From contig JAHREC010000018.1 in the NCBI GenBank assembly GCA_020081605.1, positions 1,860,001 through 1,924,000 on the forward strand: 64,000 bases of DNA. Reading direction: 5' to 3'. A program made the translations under genes and the position numbers. This DNA is from Albifimbria verrucaria (lineage: Eukaryota > Ascomycota > Sordariomycetes > Hypocreales > Stachybotryaceae). The notes beneath the pieces are model-generated. The model ran no database searches. It saw only the letters and a list, made by a program, of their open reading frames with translations, and was not told the origin of the DNA. This document shows, in pieces, positions 12,705 through 24,062 of this stretch. Position 1 is the first letter of the stretch. Every line of letters begins with the position of its first letter.

Positions 12705-13298
12705 GGTCTAATTGAGCAGAGGCAGAGGCAGGGTTGGAACAGGGACAAAGTCACGAGTCGCAGACGCCTCGGACAGTGTATTTGTGCAAGAGAGCCGTCA
12801 CGATTGAACCGTTTCCCAGGATTCTCGAGACAAGCACAGCATAGACTCTTTCTTTGCGCGGAAGGATGTCTTATTGATTATGCACCGCTGCTGCAAGAGG
12901 ACAAAACGAGAAATTGACCTTCTCACGAGACACAAGCCGGGCGTGTGGACAGAAGCCAGAAGCAGCAAGCGGGGAGGGGCGGGCAATGAGGTAAGATGGG
13001 TGAACCCAAGAGGGCAAGAGGGCAAAAGGGCAAAGGAGAGTAAGAGTAAGAGTCAGAAGGGAGAGGAGGCTAGCTTGAGGAAGGCCGAGGGTCCGGAGAA
13101 TGCGGGATCAAAGGAGAGACGATCGGACGAGCGAATCTGGCTTTATAAGAATGGGATTTACTGCACGAGATGGGGATGAACTTTTTGTAAGCCGCTCCCG
13201 GCCAAAGCAACGCGACGCCACGCAACGGTTACAGTACAGTACATATAACAGCTATTCCCACCCACGCATGCTTCTTGCAAGGGCTGTCGGGTCGGGGG

Positions 13299-13334
13299 TG
13301 GATGGATGGATGGATGGCTGGAGGGAGGGAGGGA
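13299..13334. repeat. (GGAT)n / GGAG microsatellite
   Basis: Four or more GGAT tetramers run into GGAGGGAGGGAGG. It is intergenic, with no gene function seen. Confidence 0.85.
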
Positions 13335-15835
13335 TGGGGGCTTTGTTTCTTTAATTTCACCAGCTCATTGCTCGGTACTGGACTGGTGCGCTGCAGGCTA
13401 AGCCAAGCCGGTGCCGTCCACAAGACGACGTTGTGGTCAAGGATCCAACGCAACGCTGCGTCTCTGTCTGCTGGCCCCGGTCCACCCCGGCTCGTTTCTG
13501 CCGTATGCACTTCTTCTTCTCTTCTCCTCTCGTCTCTCCGGGGTGCCAAAGGGAAGGGAAGGGGAAGGCCTTGCCCATCCCCTCAGGGTATCCATCACGT
13601 CCTGTGCGTGCGGGGCCCCCTTCAACCCCCAGAATATTCCCCGGGCGTGACGTTCGGGAGATGGAGGTCTGAGGGGAAAGGAAGGCGAAGCTATTGCCGA
13701 TCAGTTTGGCGGAGATGGGGCCAGACATGGCGGTAATTGGCTGTGCGTCGTCGGGGATGGCGATAAGGTCCACGGCCGGACACCAGGAAGCAAGATTTGG
13801 TGATGTAAGTCTCCGATGAAACCACGAGGGCCTGGCTTGACTGGCCACCTCAGTCCTACTAAGAGGCTTTCCCTTTACGTCCTTGCGCGCCTCTGCAGGC
13901 ACGAGTTATTAGTCAGGAGCCGAAAAGCCCTTGGGATCTGCTGCGGCGCATGTCGAATCCGAAGAGCGTGGCGTCGCGACAAGGCGATGTCCAAACCAGC
14001 CCTTGATCGGCGCTAGGGCAACGGACCGACACAGACAGGCAGGGATTCCAGAAAAGATGGAGCTCGGCTTTCGCTGCCAAAAGCTTAGGTTTGCTTGGTT
14101 GGTCTTGGCCGCCAAGGCCCTTCTATCTCCGGGACAGGCAAGATAGCGAAAAGGAAAAGCACGCTAGGCAGACGCAATCCAGCACAAGCACAGTACAGTA
14201 CAGTAGTCTAGTCCGTCTGGACATGACAGGGTCAACGTACGTCTCCATCCAGGAGGACAAGGAAGCATGAGCAGGATGGGGCCCCATGTTGGTCACGACC
14301 GATCAATGCCTCTGCAGGGTTCGGTCCATGCTGCGTCCCCGGCGCAGAGGTGTAGAACAAAAAGGAAAAAGATCAAATAAAGAACAAGAAAAACGTGGTT
14401 TCCCGTATGCAGGATCCCTACAGCGTCCCTGGCGTCGTCGCCAAGCAGCAGCAGCCGCCTTGTGGCTTGAAAACTGCTGTATCTACCCTTCGAGATCACA
14501 CAGACATGGCAATTGGGGCTCGTAAATAGACCCAGTCAACGGTCGCTGCACCATGTGCTCCGCGCGTGGAGCAAGATAGGAAATATTGCCCCGTCGGCTA
14601 CGGTATAGATGGAGCCTGGAGAGCAAAGGCTTCGGCCAGGTGCCGTGAGCAGTGGTGGAGTAGGATGGTGATCTCGTGGCCTGCATCCGAGCTTGCCAAG
14701 CGTGCAGGGATGGGGGTCAAAGGCCGATGAACACGCTGCGGGGAAGGGAAAGGAAAAGGAAAAGAGACCGGCTCTGCACAGACGACGCGATGTGATGTCT
14801 GGAGAGGCGAGGGACTGACGTGACGTAGGATGGATGGCCGAGGTTGCAGTGTCATGTCCTGTTCGGTCTATCATTCCTCCAATCGAGCCCACGTCGTCGT
14901 CATATCACCTCCAACCCTCCATGTCTTCCATGCAGCCACCGACAGCACCATGGCAGGGACCAAAAGAAGAAGAAAAACATTTGGAATTACCTACATGTCG
15001 TACCCGGCGATGCTACGCCAAATCTCAGGTACACCACGCACTAAACGAGTTTATCTGCCGCCAATCTTGACCTCTTGGCTCTGCATGTAAGCCACTGGCA
15101 AGTTAATAATATGGATGCCAATACAACACCAAGGCGGGCTCCTCAACTAAACCCACCTCCCCTGCCCCCTACCAGTTCTCGAACCCTTGGCCGCGCTGCT
15201 CCAGTGCTGTCTCTACTTGACGCCTTACCCAATACTAATACTAACTCAGGTTACTGTGCATACTATGTAGACTAAATAGTAAGCTGCATTCGAGACAAGG
15301 TTACCCTTCATCCTGCATGGCATCATCACAGCCATCGGATGCGCCTCTAAACCACCAACACAGACTTTTTCGCCATCGACAACTCACCGCTCGTACATAC
15401 AGTACCGATTGTACAGTACTGTGCTCTATAGTTCTATACAGCATGTACTGTACTGTACGCAACCTTTTGTCTCTTTTCCAAGAAAAGCTGAAAGCCACTG
15501 AAGGCCTGTACCACGTGCCTCATGCAAAAGGCCCATCAAGTTCTGGCCCACAAAGCCTGGTCCAGCAACATGGTCCGTTTCGACAGGTATCGTGACTTGT
15601 CCTGTAGCCACAAGCCCTCTGCTTCCAATACAGGCTGTGCTTTCGAAGATCCATCAAAGAAAATGGATCTATAGTTGCCATCTTAAATCAATTAGAGTGT
15701 TCTAGACTCTCCATCATAGCCAGACCCGGGGCCAGGGAAGCCGTGGGTACGCCCACGAGCCAGCATCTTCAAGTGGCCAGGTCTTCGTCCCAACATGAGA
15801 ACTTGGGCCCTGCAGTGTCCTGCATGCAGTCAATG

Positions 15836-15870
15836 CTGCCACTGCCACTGCCACTGCCACTGCCACTGCC
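15836..15870. repeat. (TGCCAC)n microsatellite
   Basis: Five to six tandem copies of the hexamer TGCCAC in intergenic DNA. Any translated product would be a simple dipeptide repeat, so it is not treated as coding. Confidence 0.88.
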
Positions 15871-16943
15871 AACCTCCCTCTTCGTCCAGACGTGGTTTGT
15901 TTGTTTTCATTCTGCATATCCTCAACTCAAAGCATTGGCCGCTAAACCAGCCACCGAACGGGTGCTTGCATCTCCCGAGCGCCCCTTGTCCTGCAGACTT
16001 TTTCTCCAAAGGGAAAACATGAGGAAAATGGGAATCTAGGACCCCTCCGCCTAAAAAAGACTCTTCCGCAGAACAGGCTAGTTCCTCGTCCTTGATGCTG
16101 GCGGCCGCCGTCTCTGGGTCTTGTTCAAGGATCCTTATGGTAGGTACCGGTAATACGAGCTCTGCTACTGTTTACCATACACCTCAGCAGCTGCTCATGA
16201 CATTCTGTGCTCCCCGACCTCGTGGCTTTGTCCGAACCGTTTCTGCATTGCTGCTGTCTTTGCCCTTTTGGAGTTCGTCTTTTCTTTGAGCACTGTACTG
16301 TACTGTATCCCGGCCGTGTTGATCACAATGAACACCTCCAGAGTATGGTGTGTAGTTGGTGAGCCGCGCGGCATCATCAGACAACCTCTTTTCACGAGTG
16401 ACACATACCCAATCCTTTCACCACCTTCCATAACCCTTCTAGAACGTGGCTCGGATGTTGCACTGTATGCCTAGCCCTCTGACGATTCTTTCACTCCCGC
16501 CCATTGAGTCCAAGCTCCTCATCTCGTGATTGGGCTCGAGCTTCGTTTCCATCAGCGGATTATTGCAGCCAATTCGGGCACAGCTGGCATAACCGGATGC
16601 GGTTTTGCTCCCTTCCGGAACTACTGATTCTGAAAGATGCCGTCGACGTCTGCAATGTCTTACTCTCCGTCTCATTAGTTCAGCCACATGGGGACCGCCT
16701 TGCCCTAGGCTTCACTGCCTTGCCTGCCCGACATCGCCTGCAACATATTCAGCTTGGTGCTTCATTCAGACCGTTACACGACGTGGCTGCCCACGTGGAA
16801 ATATTCCAGCTCTGTGGAACCAGGGTAAATGAGCTTATGTCGACTTGCATAAGTACTGTAATATTCATGGGCTGGACGAGCCACATGCGACGTAAGCGTC
16901 GTCTACTATACCTCTACAAATCTATGGGTAATCCATGCATCAT

Positions 16944-19163
16944 TTAGTTTCCAAGGCCCAGCTCCTTGTAGAATTGCTCGGCATTCGGCTCTCGGCCGAG
17001 GAACTCCTTCAGGAACTCCATCTCATCAATGCTACCACCTCTCTCTAGGACTGTGTGGCGGTACCTACGTCCCTGCTTGCCGTCCATTGGGTTCTCCTTG
17101 AAGAAGGAGTAAAACATGTCAACCGAGAAGACCTCGGACCAGAGGTAGCCGTAGTAACCAGCATCGTAGCCACCGATGAAGTGGCCGATTCCTGCGTGGC
17201 GGTTACCCCATTCACTGAGTCACGGTTAGCGCTGTGTTTCCAAAACTTCTATGGGTTAACATTATTGAGCACTTACATTCCCTCTCCCACATCCTCCGGG
17301 CCCTTGATGCCAGAGATGTCATGTCGCAGCTGGTTCCACAGCTTACCAGCGTTGATCTTCTTGACCGCCTCATGAGACTCGGGTGTGTGCACTGTCATGT
17401 CAAAGATGCCAACCAGGAGCTGGCCCAGAGTAGCAGTGGCTGAGTTGAAGCGCTTGGTCTGCACAAGCTTCTCCACCAGGTCGTCGGGAATCGACTCGTT
17501 TGTCTCCCAATGTCTCGAGAGGGACTTTAGCACACTAGGCGTCCAGCACCAGTTCTCGAGCATTTGGGACGGAGCCTCGACAAAGTCCGCTACTGTTGCA
17601 GTTCCGTGGAAGTAGCTGTAACGGGTGCGTCCGGAGAGGTCATGGATACCGTGACCCAGTTCGTGGAACAGTGTGACGACCTCGTGGTGCTTGAGCAGGA
17701 AGGCTTGTTTGGCGAAGGCTTGCTAAAGTTGCACACGAGGGCCGTGACTGGGTAGCTCCTCTCACCGTTCTCCTTGGTAAAGCCAGGCGCAAGGTTGAAG
17801 TTGGCATTGTGGCCATATTTGTTATCACGGGGTGCAAGTCCAGATAAAGGTAGCCGCAGAACTTGCCGCCAGCGGCTTCATCATCCCAGACGCTGTAAAT
17901 CAGCACATCCTCGTGCCACACAATGTCCTCTGCCTTTCCAGTCGGGCTCAGCCTCGCCCGGTCTTCAGCCTTCAGTTCCACAAACACAAAGCCGAAGATC
18001 TCCTCAAAGATCTTGAGCATGCCGGCAAACGTAGACTCAACGGGGAAATACTGTGAGATCTTGACTTCGTCCACACTGTACTCCTTCTCCTTCATGATTC
18101 GTGAATAAAATTGAACATCCCACATGTAGAGGTTGCCGTCAAAAGGAATGCCTCTCTCTTCGTAGTCACGCTTCTTGTACTCGAGAAGCTGCTTAACCTC
18201 TTTCTCGCCACCAGCAACTAGACGTGTGCGGAGATCGCTGAGGAACTCATTGACCTTCTCAGGGTCTTGGCCATCTTGGACTCGATCTTGACGCTGGCGT
18301 GGTTGTCATAGCCAAGCAAGCGGGCCGCCTCATCTCTAAGCTCGATGATTTCCTGGAATAGAGGAACATTGATGTTGGCCTAGTTTATTTAGCTTATGGT
18401 CTCACGAAGTTGCCATAGAGGGTGTTGTATACCTTGTTTGCCTCAGCCACAACATACTTGTGCCTGGTCTCTCCATCAAGCGCGTACTTAACCAGTGGGA
18501 AGAAGTGGTTGTATTTGAAAGACAGCTTGACCTTGCCTTCGTGTTCACCAGTGCCCTTCTCAAGCTTCTCTACGTCGATGTCGTCGGATGGCACACCCTC
18601 AAGCTCCTTGGGTGTAAACCAAATGGAGCCCTTCTCCTCGTTGAGGTTCTTCTGGCACTTGATGCACAGCTGGCTCAGCTTCTCTTGTATCTCCTTGAAT
18701 CGGTCTCGCTTGGGACCCTCGGGGAGACGAAGACCGTTTCTGATATAGTTCTGACGAGCCTTCTCGAGAATGTGCAAGGCTTCTTTATCGAGGTTCTGGG
18801 AAGCTCGTGTCGAGTAAGCTGCGTCGACGACCTTGAAGACGTCCTCACGCATCTGGCACTCGATTCCGAACTTGTCCAAGATCTCCTCGGCTTCGTTGGA
18901 AGCGGCTCGAAGCTCATCCTTTGTAGACACATGCTGGTAGAAGGTCAAAGTTCTCTGGAGAGCCGCGGCGTTGTTGCCATCCACCAGCATCGGCTCCATA
19001 ACACTTGCGAATGTGGCATTGTCCTGTGACACATCCGCCACCACCTTGTCCAAGACAGCCTTTGTAGCCTCGTTGAGCTTCTTCGTCTCGGCGAGGATGG
19101 ACTCGGGGTGGCCGTGAACAGTGGCGGGGGTTGGGGAGGGGTTCGGTAGATCTCGGGCGCCAT
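16944..19163 (-). CDS. M3A metallopeptidase (saccharolysin/thimet oligopeptidase)
   Basis: Zinc oligopeptidase that degrades short peptides in the cytosol or mitochondrial intermembrane space. The zinc site FHELGHGIHD (HExxH) lies at about 17640-17670 on the minus strand. Other conserved blocks are NGLRLPEGPKRDRF, GSIWFTPKELEGVP, WDVQFYSRIMKEKEYSVDE, YLYLDLHP, PSQMLENWCW, and the end EQFYKELGLGN. Length is close to the roughly 700-residue family norm. Introns lie near 18377-18431 and 17216-17279. Four single-base losses break the frame: 19105-19108 (GGGG), 18264-18269, 17829-17832 (GGGG) and 17698-17699, each on the + strand. Every correction restores a conserved block. The start at 19163 gives MAPEIYRTPPQ. 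An upstream in-frame start at 19196 adds MTIRRSLFTSN, a basic Ser-rich extension that could target mitochondria. Confidence 0.93.
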
Positions 19164-20053
19164 GTTGCTGGTGAATAACGACCGGCGTATCGTCAAGGAA
19201 GCACTGCGCGTGGCTGAAGGTGTTGAAGAAGAGAAGTAAGTCGAGGTAAAGCTCGTTGGGGCGCCAGGGTTGCGGCGAGCAGAAGGATTAAGAAAGATAC
19301 GAGGAAGAGGAAGAGGGAGGAAACACCAAGCTTGGGTTTAGCCAGCTTAGTGGGTCGTACGATGCACCTTGTGAGGTAGGGCACAATACTCAATGCAGAC
19401 GGAAAGACGAAGCTGACGGTTCAACAGGCCAGCCGAGATGTAATTGAAGGCGGGGCAGTGCGGAAATGGAGGAGAAGATGCAAGCAACGTGATGCGATGT
19501 GATGTGGAGGGATGTCTGGGGATGCGCATTGCGGGGACCTTGAGCGCCCCATCAAGCAGCAGCTCTGGTGGGGTCGTGGCCTGTCTGCCTGTCTGCCTGC
19601 CTACACCAATTGTGTCACATTCAGAACAGCCCCTGACCGCCTCTGCCGCCGTGCCTTGGCGTTTAAGGTGCCGCCATGCGAGTCTCGCAAAATACAAGAT
19701 GAGGGAAGAGACAACTATAAGGCGTGACACCTGAGTCTAGATAGATACTTTTAGACAAATGCACTGATTTGTAGCAGAGCTGCAAGTCAGTCACAGTCAC
19801 AGTCACATCGAGTCTCAAGGCGTGCGCATCTACTATGTGATTCCTTCGATTTGCTATCGAGTTCTCGTCGTCAATATCTACCACCAGGAGAGACATCTCG
19901 GCATTCGTTAATCCCTAGCTGCTTGCCGCAGTTCATACATCCAACAAGCTGTGCCGTGGCCCGTGACCCATAACTCAACACGTGATCAAACGCCGTTCCC
20001 GTCCGCAAAAATGCAAAATTCGAGGGTGCAAAAATACAAGCAATAGGCTCAGC
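19164..20053. other. Intergenic, no supported gene
   Basis: Promoter and leader of the M3A peptidase plus the 3' flank of the light-chain gene. A short (TCACAG)n repeat occurs at about 19789-19806. No coding signal was accepted. Confidence 0.6.
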
Positions 20054-20642
20054 CTAGTTGGCGAGGATAGTCCGTACGAGTTCTAGCGTAGGCGGTTAGT
20101 ATGTGCAAAGCCATCTCCCGTAGGTGCTCAGTGTGCAGCAACGTACCAGTGTAGTTGACCTGGCCGGAGCTGGTATCCACGGCCTTCAGGAGCTCGTCGA
20201 CCTCCTCGTCGGTCATCTTCTCGCCGAGGTTCGTGAGGATGTACTTGAGCTGGCCAACTCCGATGAAGCCCGTCATGTCCTTGTCGAAGACCTGGAAGCC
20301 GCGGCAGTACTCGTCAGGCTCGCCAGGGTCGCGGAAGCCACCGGGGCGGTTCAGGATGCGCTGGAAAGTCTCGAAGTCGACTGCGGAAAACACTGTCAGT
20401 GATGCATGAAAAAGAGGTCGCCGGCTCATTTCGTAACGAGCCAGGTGTGGTGTGCACTAACAGTCGCCTCCGACGCTCTTCTCGAGGTCCTGGATCTCAG
20501 AAAGAGTCGGGTTCTGGCCGCAGGCACGCAGCAGGTCGCCGAGGCTCTCGAGAGCAACGCGGCCATTGCCCCGCTTGTCGAACAGGGAGAAAGCCTCCTT
20601 GTAGTTTGTTGAGGCCTGCGAATCGTACTGGTTAGAAGCCAT
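20054..20642 (-). CDS. cdc4: Cdc4-like essential myosin light chain (EF-hand)
   Basis: Calmodulin-family light chain expected to bind the IQ motifs of type II myosin in the cytokinetic ring. Exon 1 encodes MASNQYDSQASTNYKEAFSLFDKRGNGRVALESLGDLLRACGQNPT, exon 2 the segment FDFETFQRILNRPGGF through FDKDMTGFIGVGQLKYILTNLGEKMTDEEVDELL, and exon 3 the short tail ELVRTILAN. The three exons join in frame through introns near 20403-20461 and 20089-20145. Four EF-hand positions are present but the calcium loops are degenerate: DKRGNGRVALE lacks several acidic ligands and DKDMTGFIGVG has lost the -Z Glu. This is typical of essential light chains rather than calmodulin. Length is about 140 residues, as in S. 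pombe Cdc4. No frame correction is needed. Confidence 0.88.
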
Positions 20643-21442
20643 GGTTTCTATAGCGTTTCTAAATCTTGCGATATGGTCGGACGATGGTATGGTCGCAGAA
20701 AATGGGAAATGGGATCAAGGAGCGGTGTTGTTGATGGCAAGAATAGCCTCGCACAGCTGATCGAAAGACGCCGAAGGATCGCTGCCAAAAACGTGGTGCA
20801 TCGGGACTGACGAATCATGTGCGCTAATCAAGACCTCGCGGGGGCCGATTTGTTTACATCGGTGCCATGGCAACTCACCATTTTGAGTGTGTGTTGAAAT
20901 GTAGCCCACGAGCCAATCACAGCGAGCGCAGGGGAGCGTTGACTCCTTAAGGATCAGAAGGGTGCTGTCGTAGGCGCAAAGGGAGCAGTGAATGCCGCGG
21001 AATCTGTCGATTTCGAGTACGGAGGAGAAATATTCGAGAGTTGAAAAGGGCGAGAAACGAAGAAAGGGAGAGAGGCGCCTCAGGTCTGTGACTTTGATGC
21101 GTTGACCGCCTGGACGTCTCCTTTTCTGAAACTGCCGGGGCAACGCCGCCGGGCCCAGGATAAATAGTCTCCTCTTTCATCTCCAAGCGAGCGCGCCTTG
21201 GCCAATGGTGCCTCCGAAGATCCATATTTGCAACCAGAGATCTGACCGGTACGCGCACATCTTGGCCTTGTCTTTGTGTTTAGTTTGCATACATGTGCGC
21301 ATAACTATCCTAATGCTACAGCTCCTCCATCACCGACTTCGAGCATACTGTGGTACAAAGTGGAACACAACGCCTACATGAGCCAATGGTCCCGCATAAT
21401 TGTCAAGCACAAAAGAAAGGAAACGAACAATACAAACAGAGC
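20643..21442. other. Intergenic, no supported gene
   Basis: Upstream region of the light-chain gene and 3' flank of the methyltransferase. Overlapping open frames on the minus strand (20715-21258) have no domain and were not accepted. Confidence 0.6.
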
Positions 21443-22435
21443 TTAGCTTCTGCGCGCTAGGAGGATGTAGGTTCCCCAGACGGTGTCGACCTCTGCGTCT
21501 CTCCAATGCTCGCCCAATGCCTTCCACCGAGGCTCTGACTCGACAATCCGATCCATCAGAATGTCCACCAGATCGCCTTGGCCTCCTTCTGCGCGGCTCT
21601 TCATTTCTGGGTGCGCATCCTTCCAGCCTTGCACGGCGCTGAAGGTGTGGAGGTAACCTTCAAGGCCGCCCAGCGTGATCTTCTGCTGCAACCACGCATC
21701 CTCTGGGTCCGGCAACGTAGTGATGTCCGTCTTGACATCGCACAAAATACGCCGGACGTCGTTCCAATCACTCTTGGGCGGCTCCACGTCCCGTAGCAGA
21801 TTGCGCACGAGGTCGCGCCCTGGGCGTTCCCAGTACTTGTTCATTCCCTCGAGTCCCGGCTCAATCTCCCCTTCTCCGTAGCAGAACTTCAAGAATATCT
21901 CATTAGCATGTTTGTGACCTACCAGAACGTTGTCACGATAGCCCCAGAATGCGAGCGAGCCTCCCGCTTGACCACTCTCGCCAACTCAGGCCATACCCTT
22001 GCGTAATCAAACCAGTGGGCGGCTTGGCCTGACACCACCATGTCAACCGAGCTGTCGGGTATGAATCCAAGATCTTCAGCGCCACTTTGGCGGAAGGTGA
22101 CATTGGAATTATTTGTCATTTGTGCAGCCTGCTTGATCATTCCTGGGCTGGGGTCCGTGGCAATGGCCTTCTCAAAAGATGGGCTTAGCTCCTGGCAATG
22201 AGACCATGCCCACACCCCAAGTCGAGTAAGGTTCCTCCGCGTGAGGGTGCATTGTGAAAGGCAAGGACTGTCTTGAATAGGCTGGAGGGATAGGTTGGCC
22301 TGAAGGCTGCGTAACCCGCGGCCGAGAAGGTGGCTCGTCTGCAAGGTCAGTGGTCAGCGTGATGAAATGCCAGACGACCCTCATGACGCCATTGGACGAC
22401 TCAGCCTGGAGCGAAACTCACCCAAACACAGACAT
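21443..22435 (-). CDS. Tmt1-like SAM-dependent methyltransferase
   Basis: Class I methyltransferase (Methyltransf_11 fold) resembling yeast trans-aconitate methyltransferase Tmt1. The tiny first exon encodes MSVFG, followed by a GT-AG intron near 22336-22418. Exon 2 encodes RATFSAAGYAAFRPTYPSSLF, then motif I LLDLGCGHG, motif II-like KAIATDPSPGMI, and SVDMVVSGQAAHWFDY, the WFD block seen in Tmt1 relatives. The C-terminal half contains GGSLAFWGYRDNVLV and ends VWGTYILLARRS. Two missing bases break the frame: one in the CC at 22191-22192 (between LIAR and ELSPSFEK) and one in the CCC at 21963-21965 (between VVKR and GGSLAF). Each correction restores a conserved block. The substrate is inferred only from family resemblance. 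The gene is transcribed divergently from the CoA-binding gene across 344 bases. Confidence 0.86.
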
Positions 22436-22779
22436 TGCTATGCAAGATCAGCCCCGAATTACTACAGGACCCTGACTTCCTTGGTTTTGGCTTGGTTGCA
22501 ACGTAAGGGTATATCACTTTATGGTGTAGATTACATAAGTTAAGGCGTGCTTTCGGTGATAGGAGCAGGTGTTACTTGGCGCTTCCACTTCTGTGAGCCA
22601 CCGTTGAAGCCATTTATACCGGCAGCCCTCGGCACTTCCGTCGCCTAACCCTCGGCGATCGTCGGACACCGTGCAACTCACAACTACAACTACAGCGACA
22701 CAGCATACCATAGACCACACGACAACTCCGCTTTGCCGTATTCTCATCGAATCAAACAGACCACATTTCATCATTCATA
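22436..22779. promoter_or_regulatory. Bidirectional promoter, methyltransferase / CoA-binding gene
   Basis: The only DNA between two divergent start codons, so both core promoters must lie within 344 bases. It contains CA/AC-rich sequence (about 22675-22720) near the CoA-binding gene. I could not pick out a TATA box with confidence. Confidence 0.65.
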
Positions 22780-23298
22780 ATGGCGACCGAAGCAGCAGCT
22801 CGCAAGTTCTTCTCGGCTTCTTATTTTGCCGTAGTGGGAGCGAGCTCTAACCCCGCCAAGTTTGGCCACAAGGGTAAGTTGAGTTCCCTCCAAACCCCTC
22901 GAACCTCATACTGAAGCTCGTCAAGTCCATGCTTGGTACCTGGCTCATGATCTCCCGTGACCCCGGTTAATCCCGGATCACCGTCTGTCACGGTCGGTGG
23001 AAAGGACTACGACACAGTTCCCAATGTAGGAGCGCTGCCCAACCCCAAGGAGACGGGCGTCTCCATCATCACTCATCCCGCCGTGACAATCAATGTCCTC
23101 AAGGAAGCCAAGGAAGCGGGTATTCCTTCGGTCTTCCTGCAGCCCGGCACCTTTGACGATGATGTCCTCAAGTTTGCACTTGCCGATGGCACCTTTGAAT
23201 CTGTTGTGTATGGGTTTGGACCGGGCACTCGAGGCAGTGAAGGTTGGTGCGTCCTGGTAGACGGCGAGAAGAGCCTGAAGGATATTGGAAAACTGTAG
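22780..23298 (+). CDS. CoA-binding (Rossmann) domain protein, YccU-like
   Basis: Small soluble protein of the CoA_binding_2 family; its biochemical role is not established. It starts MATEAAARKFFSASYFAVVGASSNPAKFGHK, where VVGASSNPAKFG is the nucleotide-binding loop. An intron (about 22875-22925) follows, then VHAWYLAHDLPVTPVNP, ETGVSIITHPAVTINVLKEA, the family motif SVFLQPGTFDDDV, and the C-terminus LVDGEKSLKDIGKL. The full length of about 155 residues fits the family. The frame breaks after HDLP, where the CCC at 22954-22956 appears one base short. Correction gives LPVTPVNPGSPSV, the expected PVNP motif. The divergent partner is the Tmt1-like methyltransferase. Confidence 0.88.
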
Positions 23299-24062
23299 AT
23301 TTTCTCTAGGGTCATAGTGCTTAGACGGAGGTTCAATGAAGAAAATATCATGCGACCAGTCAGTGATTCATAAACACGGTTTAAACAAGCCTGATAAAGA
23401 GGAGAGTGAGTTCGTATACTTGGTTTGCATTCACAGTTAATACTGTAAAAGAAAGATGTTAAGATGTTACTAGATGGTCATAATGCTATTGTGGGTTGTT
23501 CCAGACAAGGCATATACGTAAAATTTATGTCAATCTATCAATCATTTTTATTCCAGGTAGTTTTGGTATCATCAATTGCTTGTTCCGGCAGACAACAGTC
23601 CGTCAATAGACAAGTAAAGTAGGTACCTGTTTCCAGGTACATGCTGGGGATCATTTCAGATGTCATGGTTTGGGCTGCAGGCACTAAAAGGAAAAGTCCA
23701 GACTTACCCCCGCGCACGGTACCTTAGTGACAGTTTGGTACGCCCTAATCGCAAAGTAAACAAACGCGCCAGCTTCTCAACTTCGCGTGGCGCTACCATT
23801 CCAACATCCTTGACCACTTTCGCAGCTTCCTCCAAACGCCCAACGAACCCGCGAATCCACACGTCGCGACCTGCACATCGTTCCTCTACCAGCGCGCAGT
23901 CTTTGCTGCACTTGGTCTCCTCGTATGCGTCGCTGAAACAACATCAATCCCGAGCCACGAGCCCGCCATCTTCCGCATCCACGCGCTTGAATTATCCATC
24001 AACAAGACCGGGCGGAATCTTTTCATATCGGCGCGCCTCTGCAGGCAAAACCAACGTCGCCA
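23299..24062. other. Intergenic, BIR1 promoter side
   Basis: AT-rich 3' flank of the CoA-binding gene followed by a more balanced segment before BIR1. An open frame is continuous with BIR1 upstream of 24063, so the true start could be earlier, but the upstream residues show no domain. GTAGGTACCT at 23619-23628 belongs to a recurring intergenic motif. Confidence 0.55.

Larger units (their letters stand above)
12705..16943. other. 4.2-kb gene-poor region rich in short repeats
   Basis: No frame on either strand encodes a recognisable domain, and candidate open frames have skewed, repeat-derived composition. It holds microsatellites and at least five clusters of the palindromic GTACTGTAC/ACAGTACAGT motif: 13231-13244, 14191-14206, 15411-15425, 15443-15460 and 16292-16308. 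The left end is the promoter of the ACS permease and the right end is the 3' flank of the M3A peptidase. A non-coding RNA cannot be excluded. Confidence 0.55.

Noticed and set aside
13357..13902. 181-codon minus-strand frame
   Set aside because: No domain, no splice structure, and it crosses low-complexity sequence. There is not enough to call a gene.
18460..19029. 189-codon plus-strand frame in the M3A peptidase
   Set aside because: It is antisense to the conserved peptidase exon and has no independent support.
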